From assembly GCF_037975245.1 (NCBI RefSeq), contig NC_092581.1:16247303-16311302 (forward strand): 64,000 nt of DNA, given 5' to 3'. A model generated the notes under the pieces. The model saw only the letters and a list, made by a program, of their open reading frames with translations. It ran no database searches and was not told the DNA's origin. The first letter of the stretch is position 1. The number at the start of each line of letters is the position of its first letter. The DNA comes from Apostichopus japonicus (taxonomy: Eukaryota; Echinodermata; Holothuroidea; Aspidochirotida; Stichopodidae). The translations under genes and the position numbers were made by a program. This document shows positions 13,901 to 27,700 of this stretch, in pieces.

Positions 13901-16900
13901 TATATCATCCCAGTCACTGTGTTAATTCCTTTACAACTTCTTCTGAGAGAGACATCACACAATCAAACGTATCTTAGTCAAAATCAACGCACCACCATAA
14001 ATGACCAAAAATTTGTCAACTTCATCAGGCTAAGAGAGATTGTGAAAAGATGTGTGTCTCAACTGCTTGTAAAAAAAAATATAGTGCTGAACATGCTTCC
14101 CACCTATAAACCTTATAGGTATAAAGCTTTTTCATTATCCAATGAATTCTTCCTTAATTAAGGTGTTTTATTGTAAAGAGAGCCTGAAAGAACAACAACG
14201 TACGTAAATATTCCATTTATTTTTCTCCTACCTCTCCTCTTCCCCTGTTGGTTATTTTCTTTCTTCTCTCCATCCCTTGTCTACTAATCCCCTTACTTAT
14301 ATCTCTTTGTGTTCACCATGCTCATTAACCTGTCTGTATTCTGTGTGTGTTTTTGTCCCTTCTGTTACTGTTACTTGTCATTTAGCCTTTGAAGAAGATC
14401 CTGCTAGGATCGAAACATCAGGTCAACTTACTTTTACACATTCTCCTACACAGGCTCTCTAGTGGATAAGTAGTTTGCTAACAGTTTTATTTTATTTTAT
14501 TTTGAATATTCCATTTAGTAAGAGGACCTGATGCCACAGGGATCATCTTCAGTGACAGACTGAAGATACCTACATAATCAGCCTCTCAAGATGATCCTAC
14601 TAGAATCAAAATACCAGTCGCTCTGATCCTTACACACTTACTTCACAGAGGCCTTTCTATTAAACCAAGTGCCTAATTAATTTCAAAATAGCCTTTGTAT
14701 AATATTTAAAAGTTAAGAGGGGGCCAGATGTTTGGATCCTACCAGGATCATCTTCAGTGATAGGTCGAAGACACGTACGTAGTCTGTGAAAATGGACACG
14801 TTAGTCGCTGTGACTTGGGCACATTTTACAAAATAACTTACCGATTCTTGGTAGGAGTATAATGCTTCCAATAACTCACTCACGGCTACTGGATCAAATT
14901 CAAATTCTTCTTTAAGTTTTCCTGAAAGTGGGACAAACAATTTCAAGTTATATTTTTGATTTGGTTGTTTGTTACTTTTGAAACACAAACTACTAAAGTT
15001 TCTTTGATAGTATGGCATGTTTAACCAGAGCTATAATGTGTTGTTTTCATTTTATAGTTGGTTCACCAACAGTTGAATCTTTTGACTCAAGCATCGTACC
15101 ATCTCTACGGCGAAGAATTTAACAAACTTCTTCAAGAGAATTGACTTTTTGTAAATTAGTGACTCAAGGCAATGACTCTTTGCATTACTGATTGTCACAA
15201 CCAGATTGCAACAGACTCAGAATAAAGTTTTAGCTTCCTTTGCAAAAATTTAAAGGGTGAAGAATATTATCCAAAGAAAATGTCATAAAGTCAGTTACTT
15301 ATCACTCTTGCTTGACTATTTATTATTTGTCTAATTTAAAACAACCTGCCTGAATTTCTGAAAATAATTTGGCAGGTCAGAGAAACTCCAGTAGGTTCTT
15401 TTCATTTTCAGCAGATTTCAAGGATCTAAAATTTTGGGGCCAACACTGACAACCTCTTTAAAGGAGAACGCTCCCTACTAGATTCTAAATTTGTAATCTA
15501 CCATGTTGTTACTAGTTTAGGCAAACTGGCACCAGCTGCAAAATATTACTTAGAGCTGAAAGTAAATCCAACATTCTACATATTACTTGTTTGGTTTTGG
15601 TCATGGGTGGAAGTGTGGTGGGGGAGGGGTGTGATTACAGGGTGCATTATTTATCACTAGCACATCTATCCTGTTTTTATAGGCAAAGAGGAAGGTTTGG
15701 AGCACATCTCCCATAATTGCAGGTTTTTACAATACCTATTGTTTCAACAAGGAACTTCCTCTCTCTATGTTTGATGTACTGTGCAATGCCATGGTTGAAA
15801 TCGTGTAGATGGTCCTGGAAAATAATAAACATTGTGGCATTTATTAATATTTCATCATTTTGGTCTTTTCTGTCCCAAAATTTCACGTAAATATCTATAC
15901 TACATTATTCACCATTTGTTGCATCAATTTTTCTCTCTCTCTAGTCGTATTGCCTAACGATCAGAAATACATAATTAATACTGTAGAAGCCAATACATTT
16001 ATGCAACTTTCTCATCCTGCTGGAAAGGCTTGAATTCTGTATAGTAAGCAGCAAAGTTTCTGAATACACAATCAAGCACAACTTTTTGTGTCTCAGTTTT
16101 ACATGTCTAGTAGGCCTAGTAGCTTAATGTTACGCTTTAACACTGCGAATGAGAGAAAATTTCGAGACCAATTTCGTACGTTATGCAGTGACAAAATTTT
16201 GCAAGATTTTTTCTCAAGAGGTTTGGCAACAGAACCAAAGACTACACACTGTTTTCAAGAATGACTATAAATCAATTATGGAAGTAGCACAGGAAGATGG
16301 TAAGGGGAAACCCTAATTAATATAACTACCAATATCACAGTAAACAGAAACTAGTCACAACCTTGAGATAAACAGAAAGGTTTTTTTTCCTCATAAAACA
16401 GAACCTTCAAACAACAAAAGAATGAATTGTTCAAATCTTCTCGACTTACCTTTCTCAATTTGAAAGTTTCAGACTCCTTCATACCTGCAATCTTTTCAAA
16501 CCAAATTTGCACCACCTGAAAAAATTAAAAGAAAGATTATTTTGATGTTTTTAAAATTGACCAAAATGATTTACATAGGCCAACAGAGTAAGATTCACTT
16601 TGTTTATGTTTGTTGTGGGAATACATAATCAATTACAAAAACATAATTCTTAATAAACCATTTTTGCGTGATGCCACAAACTGTGGATACATCTTGGGGA
16701 AGAACTTTATGAAATGGGCATCCCATTGCATCATTGCTACATCAGTTGCATTTCATACCAATCTAGGGACAGATCAATTTCTTTCTTCTGCCCTATAAGA
16801 CTTCCCCAGCAGCCTCTTTTTACCTCACCAGAGATACTTTCAAAATCATCCCTACTCGGTAACTGTATCTGGTTCTCAACACCTCAAAGTTCAGTTCTGT

Positions 16901-18695
16901 CTTCTGCTCTTGTTCTTAGACAATGCTACTTACATTGACGTTAGTTCTACACATGCATGTAACACAGAATCAGTCGTATTCAACACAGTAGTACAGATAT
17001 TACACGGACAAGACTGGCTTCAAATAACGAATGACAAACAAATTATCTTTCGTTAAGATTTTAAATAAAATAAAACTGTTAGCAAACTGCTTATCCACTA
17101 GAGAGCCTGTGTAGGAGAATGTTTAAAAGTAAGTTGGCCTGAAGTTTCGATCCTAGTAGGATCTTCTTCAAAGGCTAAATGACAATTGTGACAAATGACA
17201 ATGGCTAAATGTCATTTAGCCTTTGAAGAAGATCCTGTAATTACTTTTACACAAGATTTTTTAATGTTTAAACTCACTGTATCTTGATCTCCCTCCAGTA
17301 TATCCAGCAATGTCTGCCTCCTCTCGCTGTCTTTACGCAGCATGTAAAACATTGGCTTGTTTCTGGTGTCGGGGGTCCCCGGGGTGTAAGGAGTTTCCGG
17401 GCCGTCCTCACTGGAACTGAAGGAGGGGGAAAAATTTACAGTGTAATTTTATTTTCAATTTTTCAGTAGTTAAGTGTAAAAATTATTCCAAGCTCTGATA
17501 AAAGAGTATATTAGTGAATTTTGAACAGACCTCTTCATGTTAACAAGTTGGTCCTGACATAAAGTAAAGATGACCAGACAAGACCCACATGGACATAAAA
17601 GCATTGAGCAAGGGATGGGATCACATCTCCAGCCCTCAAATTTGGTAACGAACAGCTTCATTCTTTGGTTTCCTTGTTGAGTCTATTTTAGCATACACAT
17701 CTTAGTCATCAGGCACTCACTCCCAAAATTTCTCCTGAATTAATTTTATCCAATAAAATCTGTATTAGCTTATCTCTTTGGCTTTATACATTTCATATCC
17801 ATAAACAAATAAACAAACAAACAAAGAAATAAATAAATAAAGTTAAAAAGAAAGAATAAAAAGTGAATCTTTGAAGGGCTTCCAAACTGTACAAATAAAT
17901 ATACATATAAGCAGGACTTCCTAAAGCAAAGTTTAGTCTACTAGACAAAGCAAAATGAACAAAACACACAAGTTTAAAAAAAAAAAATTAAGCTAAGCAA
18001 AATAGCAAACACAGCGACAAGGTTTCTATAACTATACTTCATGTAGGATAGTAAATAAATGAGAGATTTAAAGTTCAGGTGAATGCCTGATCACACGTAG
18101 CAAAAATAATCATGATTTACACAAATTGATTCTGTCTTCATCAACAGCAAAATTTGAGAAAGATTGCAGGATTTTTGAAATCAAGATGAAAACAGCAATT
18201 TCCTTCTCAAAATGATATCGTGCGCTCAACTAAATTTCCATTACCAGCATGTTCTGATGACTAGTAAATCTATGACACTCCATTATGTAGTAGCACACAC
18301 CAGTTACCATGGTGATTGAGTTGATCATGAATATTAAGGGATCAAAACAAGTGTATCTATTATGGAACCTGAGAATGCATGATGAATGGCACAATGCAAC
18401 AGCTAAAAATAGAAAGCAGAAACAGGATAACTTTTCTCCACCATTAACATAAAAAAGCATTACAAAACATAAATATATATTTATATATTGATATATATAT
18501 ATATATATATGTTGAGACTAGCTGAGACTATTGGAACACTAGTAGTTGTAACTCAGAGTTTCATGCGTTGAGCGATCGTCAGACAACTCGTGAAACTCTG
18601 AGTTACAACTACTAGTGTTACACTAGTCTCAACATATATTCCGCTCTGTCCCCGGACATAGAGCACTCTGCGCCAACCAACCAACTCTATCTCTA

Positions 18696-18744
<49 letters not shown>

Positions 18745-21675
18745 TGTTCAATAGAGGTGACAAGCGCCTACAGTGGAATTACGACCTTCCTTATCGTATA
18801 AATATAAATATATATACACCTCATTGTAGACCATGCAATCAAAGTTGAACATGCTGCTGATCAGAACCTCAAAGAAGGTTCTGTTTCCGAACTTAATTAC
18901 AGATGTGAGGTATCATGCGTCTGCTGTGAACTGCTAAAAATCATTTTAGGACTTCACAATGTGATACACAAAGACATTTACATATATACATAGGAAAATC
19001 CTGTCTTGCAGGGCTGAATTCAATTAAAAAATTTTTTTACAAGAACAATGCAAATATATGTAGAAGTTCATAGATTTCAGATGTCCATTTCAGGCATAAA
19101 ATGTAAAGGTATATTTGATGGAGAATGCATATCCATGATAAACAAGTACATTCCCTTCACAAGCAAGAACACTTCCTTCTGACATTTGCAGGGATGTGGG
19201 TATTTAGGTGTGTCCATCTGTACTGTATTAGGGTAGCAAGTTAGTCTCTTGTATGGTTCTAAAGTTTTAATAACCATCCATAAATACTACTGTTTTTTGA
19301 CCAAAATATAAATTTGTTGTCAGGTGCTGTGCTGTAAAAGCAATATATGAATATGCAAGACACGTAGACATTAAAGCAATAACAAGATTTGCATACTATA
19401 AACGGCTCGGCGAAAGACTTTTGCGCTGCACTGAGACAAAGACATTCAACAGATACTCTATGACAGGGGTTCTCAATAGCCCCCATGTCGGCCAAATTAA
19501 TTCTGCAATAAAGATTTCCATACGGCTAAAAAATTTTTTTTTTAAAACGACCTGCAAATTTGCCCTAATTAGGCATGTGGATCCATAAGGTCTTACACTT
19601 AGGTACCCTACCGGCCTATCCTGCACATTACTGAATCTAGGTTTTGATATATTATGATTGTCTGGCCCTTTACTCCGACCATTGTTTTTATCCAACTCTG
19701 CTAGAAAATTCTTAATAAAGGAACCTGCATATTATGATGACAAACCTTATTTTCACATAGAATAATAAACACAATGCCATTTTCTATCAACTATTAAATG
19801 ATTTTACTTACTAGCTTTTTGCTACAAGCTGTCTGTATGCATGCTGAAGCGCATTGAAGATTTGGACGTAATACAACATATGCGAACTGGGATCAATGTT
19901 ATGTCACAGAACACCACCAGTAATGAAACCAAAAAGTATTGAATGTTAGTTGATACATACAGGGAAAATTTTTTAGTTGACTTTCCACTCATGGCATTAT
20001 AAACTCTGATACCAATATAACCACTGATTACCTCAGTGACTATTACTCAGATATTTGTGCTGAAACAAGTTTATCATTTAGCTGCTGTGAGTGTGAAAGG
20101 CTGGCTTAATGATAGAACTGCGATGACAAGCAGCAACAATAAAGCGTGAGAACAAAGGGGAGGGGGGGGGGATAAAAAACAATGAAAAACACTTTCACCA
20201 AAACAGGAAACTATATAAAAATATTATATAAATATATATGATTTAGTACATAATTTTAGATAACATAACATACTTGGGAGACATGAGGTCCAAAGATTGC
20301 TTACGACGATCCAGCCTGTTGTTTTGAGGTGAAGAAACGGAAGTAATTTTTTATTACAAGATTGAAAAGGTATTCAAAGGGCAGTGTATGTAATCAGCCT
20401 TTTCCCCCAGATGTAATAACAATAATAATTATGAAATCGATATTAAAATAAGCTGTGACCTGACGTGGAGTATAGTGGCCACGAATATCATGTTCGGAAA
20501 GCAAGAGAGATGATAGCTGATAGTAGTCGTGACGACTCGTAACGAAAAATATGGCAGATGTGGGTACAAGTGATTCATAAAGCCATGCTGGTGTTTAAAT
20601 GATGTCATAAACATTATCATCCTAGTAATTCCTTGTTTGCGTATAGGGGGGAGGGGGGTGGGTAACACAAACTCCTGTTCCCCATGTGCTTTGATATGTA
20701 CATATCACCTGACTGGGGGCGATTACAATTTGTGTAGAGCTAAGGAAATGTATCGTTTTGGTGTTAGTTACTGTTATAAGTAGGGGATGCATGATTATTA
20801 GGAAAATGCTTTAAAGGTAATTTGGGTTGAATAATTTGGGTACAGAACTAAACTGTGACTAAGTGAGCCCCAGAACATTCTGTGCACATTGGAAGGTTTA
20901 ACAGATGTGAACTTTAGTTTGGATTGGGGGAGGGGGGGAGGGGATTGGGTAACACAAACTCCTGCCAAAAGGAATGAGGGTGGAGGATGGGTAACACAAA
21001 CTCCTGCCAACATGAATGTCATTGTTAATGTTTTAAGAATGTTTCAGTTATCCTTTGAATAACCTGTCTCTCCATTCGTTCATTTGAGGTCATCAACCCA
21101 AACTAAGATGTCCTCTGCCCCCTTCCCCCCACCCATCCCCTGGCCCAAAGTCTTTGTCCAATCAGAACAGAGATACCAATCAGCCCTAGGTGTAGCTGAT
21201 AACAACAGATACCTTAACAGCATGTGTAGCAGATGGAAGCTAATACTGATAATACTGACAAGCATGAATAAGGAAGAACTGTGGTGACCTCTGACCTTGG
21301 TTGTACATCTGTGACATGCCTGGCAGCAGCCGCACTGACCTTTCTCAAATTACCAACATGATTTCTGACGTGAAGACGGACAAAGGTAAACATTCTTTTG
21401 CAGGTGGACAAATAATCATATGTTCACAAATCAAACAGAAAAATTGGATTTCATTGCTCTTTCGCCAATGGCTTGAAGCCGATAAGAGCAATTTGATTCG
21501 ATAAATTCACTCTTTTTTTGGGATATGCAGCTGCATCATGTATTTTGAAACTCTGAGTAACATCTACTAGTGTTCCACTAGTCTCAACTAATTCTCATCT
21601 ATACTTTGCTCGGTCGACGGGACATAGATCACTCTGTACCAAGATAGACGCCAATCAACCAAACGTATATATATT

Positions 21676-21728
<53 letters not shown>

Positions 21729-24700
21729 CAATCAATCTATAATCAATCAATAAAGACCACCTTCATCTCTGTGTCCATGTTTAACCAGAGATATGTATCC
21801 AACCTATCTGGTCAGGTCAAATTGAAGTACAAAAACTGTAAGAAAAAGTTTGTAACATCAACAACTCCGAATGCAATATTGAAAGGTTCCTTTCATACAA
21901 TCCAAGCACCATGCAAATATTACATGATAATGATGGTAGAGGTATATACAGTAGTCTTAATATGCCATGTTCTCACATACACGTTCACTCAATATCATGC
22001 AGGACATTGCAGTCCGCACCCCACACTGACGAGAGATTGTATTTCTTTCTCTTGCCTATGAGTGTATTATTGCAAAAAATGTGAGATTTTTTGGTCCTTT
22101 CAGACAACTTGGATTTCTGCTTTAGGATTGTCTGAACAGTAAACTTGGTTAGATGTTGTAGAATAATCCTTTATATTGAAGTGCGCCCATCTGTCAAAGA
22201 GGAGCTGCGTTGTTGCTAGCAGACGGACTACTCATTGTCAACTTCTTTTTTGTTTGACCATGCCCCAAATGGTTTGGCAACTTGCACCTACACTAAAACT
22301 TAAACTGAAGGTTTACAGTCTGTTTGAGGCCAAGGCCTCCTCACACAACTTAACAATTTAACCCCTGGCCATTGGTAACTTGTCACACCAACACACCAAA
22401 GTGTGTATAATTCAAACAATCCCTCCTGGGGCACCACATCTTCATGTTCCCTGCAGGGGAACTTCCCATAGGGTGCAGCCACAAATCGGCACATGCAACT
22501 ATATTAACAAGTTACATGGAAGTCCCCATTTATACACCTGGGTGAAAAGAGGCAGTGGAGATAAAGTGCCCAAGAACACAACATAATGATCTGTCCAGGA
22601 CTCGAACCTGTAATCCTTAGATCACAAGTCCACTGCATTAACCACTTGAACACAACACAACTAGCCGGTGTTACGAGGAGTCACTAAATTTTAAATACGC
22701 AGTGACTCGAACAGGTTGGTCAACTCTTTTCCAATACTAATGATACAGCGACTAGAGTCAACGACTGAATTCAAGTCGGCAAAACCACTGGTAATAACAT
22801 GACTTTACATTAAAGTACAGTGGCTCCATACAACACTGCTAGTAACTACATTAAATCAGACTGAAGCCATCAGACTGAGCAATCAGACTGGAGCAATCAG
22901 ACTGGAGCAATCAGACTGGAGCAATATACATGACTTCACAAACTGCTAACCATATTGTGCCCAGGCTGACAATATCTATGCAATGTTTATATAACTCCAT
23001 AAATTGAATCTCCACTTACCGTATTTCAACCTCACTTTGGAGAGAGGGCAGTGTTGATTGCATCTCATGGATGGGAGACTCTGGCCGACTAAGAGGTTGC
23101 ATGGCAGGCACTGAGAAGAATATGTTTAACAATGTTAGTTCCAAATAGAACATGACTATATGTAGCTTATAAGATATCAAATAAATTCCTTATAAGAAAC
23201 AGGGAATGTATATAGGGTTTGTTTGAGGGGAAGGGGAAGGGGGAGAGGGAGAAGATCAAGGGTAAGATGGAGCAAGGAATGTGAGAGGATGTGAGATGTG
23301 GATGTGAGAGGACCAAGGGTGGGAGCAAGGATTAGTAATCATTATTGAATGAAGGAGAATAAATCATCACAGATAGATTTACCTTTTCAAAGTGGTTCAA
23401 AGAAAGATATTTAATCATTGGGTCATTTTCATGAACTCAAACGCGTTAAATTTTCAAACCCTACTCTGCGTGAGTAAGAACGAGCAACTCGTCTACGCCT
23501 GAAGCGTTACAAGGGTTTAATATACTATTCCTATACATGTGATATGTTATTAAATAATTGCAAAATTTACGCCAATGACACAGATTTTGTAGAACCATTC
23601 CCCCCTCCCCCCTTCTTTAATCTCTGTATTATTATGTGGCATCCTTTGATTTATATATTTCTTTACCAGTTTATGTACCTGACACAGATGACACAGATTT
23701 TGTAGAACGATTTCCTCCCCCCCCCCTTAATCTCTGTATTATATTATGTGGCATCCTTTGAGTTTGATATTTTCTTTTAGTAGCAGGTTAATACGTACCT
23801 GACTTGCTCCTATGTTGAGCATAGTCGGCAGAGGGCGTTATTATATGTAACATCCTTTGAGTTATATATTTTCTTTACCAGGTTAATACGTACCTGACTT
23901 GCTCCTATGTTGAGCGTAGTCCGCAGAGGGTGATTTTTTACTTCTCTTCCTCCTCCTGCTCAAGAAGACGTCTTCCAGTAGCTCGCTGGCAGTGGCCCGT
24001 TTATCAGGGTCTGGTTCAAAGCACCTGTTTAAAAAAAATATATAAATAAAAATTAGAAAAAAAACTCAAAAGGAAAGAGAGAAAGTTTTATACAAAAGAA
24101 AATTAGAAAATTTTTGAACAAAAAAACGAAATAATACATTAAGAGGAAAGAATGGAAAAGAAAAAGAAACAAAGCGGGGAAAATAAATAAGACTAGCGTT
24201 GGAAGGAGGAGAAAACTTTAAAGGAAAGGAATCCAGAATAAAACAGAAAAGATGGGAAGAAAATTGACAAACGAGACAGAGGTAAGAAAAAGAGCAAATT
24301 TATATCATTTTAGGAATTTAGTACTCCACAACTTTACAAAATAGAAAAACAAAGAAGATATATACAAATGAATTACAAGCTGTGAAAGGAAGTGCATTAA
24401 AAATCCCTGACTGTGGGCTTAACAAAATAACATACACTCCCTTGTACGAAAAGAAAATCAACATAAAAAAATTAAAAAATAATAACAAGTATAATAATTC
24501 AAAATGAAGAAAAGGTTTTAAGAAAAATTTTTTTTTACTTCAGAATAAGTTACTGTGTCTATATAAAAAAAATCTGTGAAAAGCAAGAAATATACAAACT
24601 GTTCTGTTTTGCTCATATGAGTATTTAAAAAATGAGAAGTTGTCAACTTCAAGCAGTGACAAGGACTGAAATCAAATAATTGGAAATTTTCTAACTAAAT

Positions 24701-27700
24701 ACACTATTTGGGAACAATGTCTTAATGTTAATCTCATTATCTTATTTTAAGTGCTAGAAATATGAACCAGAATACTTTTTAACTAGAATAGGGGGGTGGG
24801 GGGAGGGGGGACTGTACCTTTCGATAAATAGTATTGCAACTTCTGAGAGAGTCTCTGGTATTTCCGGGTGGGCTTTGTAGAAACCAACTTTAAACATGGC
24901 AGCCTCTGGTGACCCCAGCTCGATAAAAGGTGGTTTCCCCGTTGCCATCTCAACAACTGTGCATCCGAGAGACCAGATATCAGCCTGTAGAGACAGATCA
25001 CTAGAAATTGACTTGACTTACTCAACAGATGACTAAATATGGCCGTTTAACATTTGTAACAAGTCACTTGAAGAATGCTTTGGACAGCACTTTAAGCATT
25101 GTAATCGGGTCTGAGTGTTTGTGTCTTCAGTTTCTTTTTTCTCTCCTATAGGGTCCTTGATGGGGACTTGAGTGTCCCTCCTGATCCTTTTTTTCTACTA
25201 AACTAACTAAACCAAACTTTAGGGCAAAAGTCATTACCAGTGATTTTCCTGACTTTTGAGTCGATTCATGGATTCAAGTCATTTTTTTTTTAAAACTGCT
25301 TCGAATGAAATATATCAAAAGTTTATTAACTATGCATATACAAAAAATTCAAACTGACTTATTTAAAATAGTGATGACATTCTTACCGGTGCTCCGTAAC
25401 CTCTGATTCCCTTGTCTATTACTTCTGGCGCCATATATTGCAACGTACCTGATGGAAGAAATTTTGCGTCGTCAAATTGATTCTTCTTAATTATCAATTA
25501 CCAATGCCAAGTGATCAATAGACTGCACTACAAGATATTTTTGCAGCTGAAACATATTGAAATCAGAGGATTAAAGAAGAGAAAAAACAGCAAATGTTCC
25601 TGAACGATTACATGAAAAATCAAGTTTTGTGTTTCAACAGTAACTAACCCCTGAAAAATTTAAAGAAAATGTTTCAACTGAAATTATTAAATTTTTTCTA
25701 GGAAGTTTTACTTTGTAAGTAATACATTCCCTCAAGGCTTACCCTTGAAAGACTCTGCGTTAGGGTTGATCCCCGCCAACCGCTTGGAAGTTCCAAAGTC
25801 TGATATTTTGATGAGACCACTGTAAGTGTTTACCAAGACATTAGCACCTTTGATGTCACGATGAACGATCTTTTGATCATGCTGATGAGAAGAAGAGGAA
25901 GACGAGAGAAGGTATACAAACAGGTATCTCAAACAGGAAAGGAAAGGAAAAGGAAACGGTATGAATGATTAATCTCTCTTTCTCTCAGTAGATAAGCTGC
26001 TGGTCCAGCAACCAATAAATTCGATTGTGCGAGTCAAACTCTTGTCATACATTTTTATGTGCATTTGGTGATATCATCTCGGAGGTTGTCTTAATTTCCC
26101 GAGCCTGCAGTCATGTTTCGAGCATTCATCCATTGGTTTGGTTTAAAGCCGATAAGACACGCCACTTTTGACAGTTAGCTTGTGACTTGTAGAAATTATA
26201 ATGAATAAAGGACAGCTAACACAATATCATCATCTGAACATAAAAATAGAGAATACTCTACCAAGTATTTCAGCCCCTCTAGAATCTGTTTGGTGTAGTA
26301 TATCATGGTTTCCTCATGGTCCTTCAGTGGTCCCCACTTGGATCTTAATAATGCCGACAAACTTCCTGTCAGGGTAAAGCAGACAAGGTCAATGATATAA
26401 ATATGGCGCAGCTACGATGATGCTCTCTTGATATTTAAAGCTGCCTCTGACATTTCATGTGTAAAAGTAAGTTGGCCTGACGTTTCGATCCTAGCAGGAT
26501 GAGCATTTGTGTTCACCATGCTCATTAACCTGTCTGTATTCTGTACGTTTTTTTGTTCCTTCTGTTACTGTTACTTGTCATTTGGCCTTTGAAGAAGATC
26601 CTGCTAGGATCGAAACGTCAGGCCAACTTACTTTTACGCATTCTCCTACACAGGCTCTCTAGTGGATAAGCAGTTTGTTAACAGTTTTATTTTATTTCTG
26701 ACATTTCAGTTTTGACATTAACATGCATTCTAACATGGCTAAAGACGTCTAAGAATTAAACAATATCATTTAGACCAAAGAAAGAAGACCACTGTGTTAC
26801 AAACGAGTACATCATCCCACCGAGGATTGAAAACCATTTACCAGTCATACATAACTTTACAGATGAAAGACTAAGGTGCTTTCAACTCTCTCAACTGAGA
26901 AAGTGGCCACATATTGGGGACCCCCATCTATCAATTGAAAACAGACATTAAGTGATGCTTACAGGAGTAGAAATCAGTACCCCTCAAACAAGAGATGGAT
27001 CATTGAGGAAGGGGGGGGGGGGTTGTAATTGACAGTCATTACTATGCAAGTTTTCTTCCTTGGGGAGGAGGGGGGTGCTTGGACATCCATTACCGTATTA
27101 TCAAGGACCTAGGTGGTTGCTATGAAAATTACAGTCCCCCCTGGTATATCTCAGACTACTCATGGACAAGATAAATTACTTTAAGCCTTTCTAAACCTTT
27201 ATGGGTGCACGTTACAAATATAAGTATAGATTTACCTCCAGGTACCTGCTCCATGAAGATTCTAAACAAATCCTTAGAATTCTCGGATCCCAGGTACTTC
27301 ACAATGTTCTTGTGACTGAGACGAGAATGCAGTAAGATCTCCTCGTGGAGAGGCTGCACTTCCCTGGCAGAAGAAAAATAAAAAAATAAAAAACTAGAAT
27401 CAGACCATGCTGCTATATCTTCTTGCCTAGAGCTGCGATGATTCACATACTCTATATAATTCAGTGACCTACTCGCCTGTATCATCACTTCACCTCCCCA
27501 TTCTATTATGCTTGTAATTCTGCTAACCTGCAGGAGCTCATCAGGCTTGTCCTACCCCCCCCCCCCTCCACCCTTCCCCCATCACAGACTGCATCAACAA
27601 TATATATACGTTATATCATAACGTCATACATTACTAGAACCTAAACGTCCACGTCGCGACTCGTTACAGACCTGCAACATGTAAATCAAGTCATGACTTG

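Noticed and set aside
14277-14462. Short ORF including [16 protein letters not shown], repeated at 34694
   Set aside because: It is the translation of the non-coding hammerhead-like repeat; conservation follows the hairpin, not codons.
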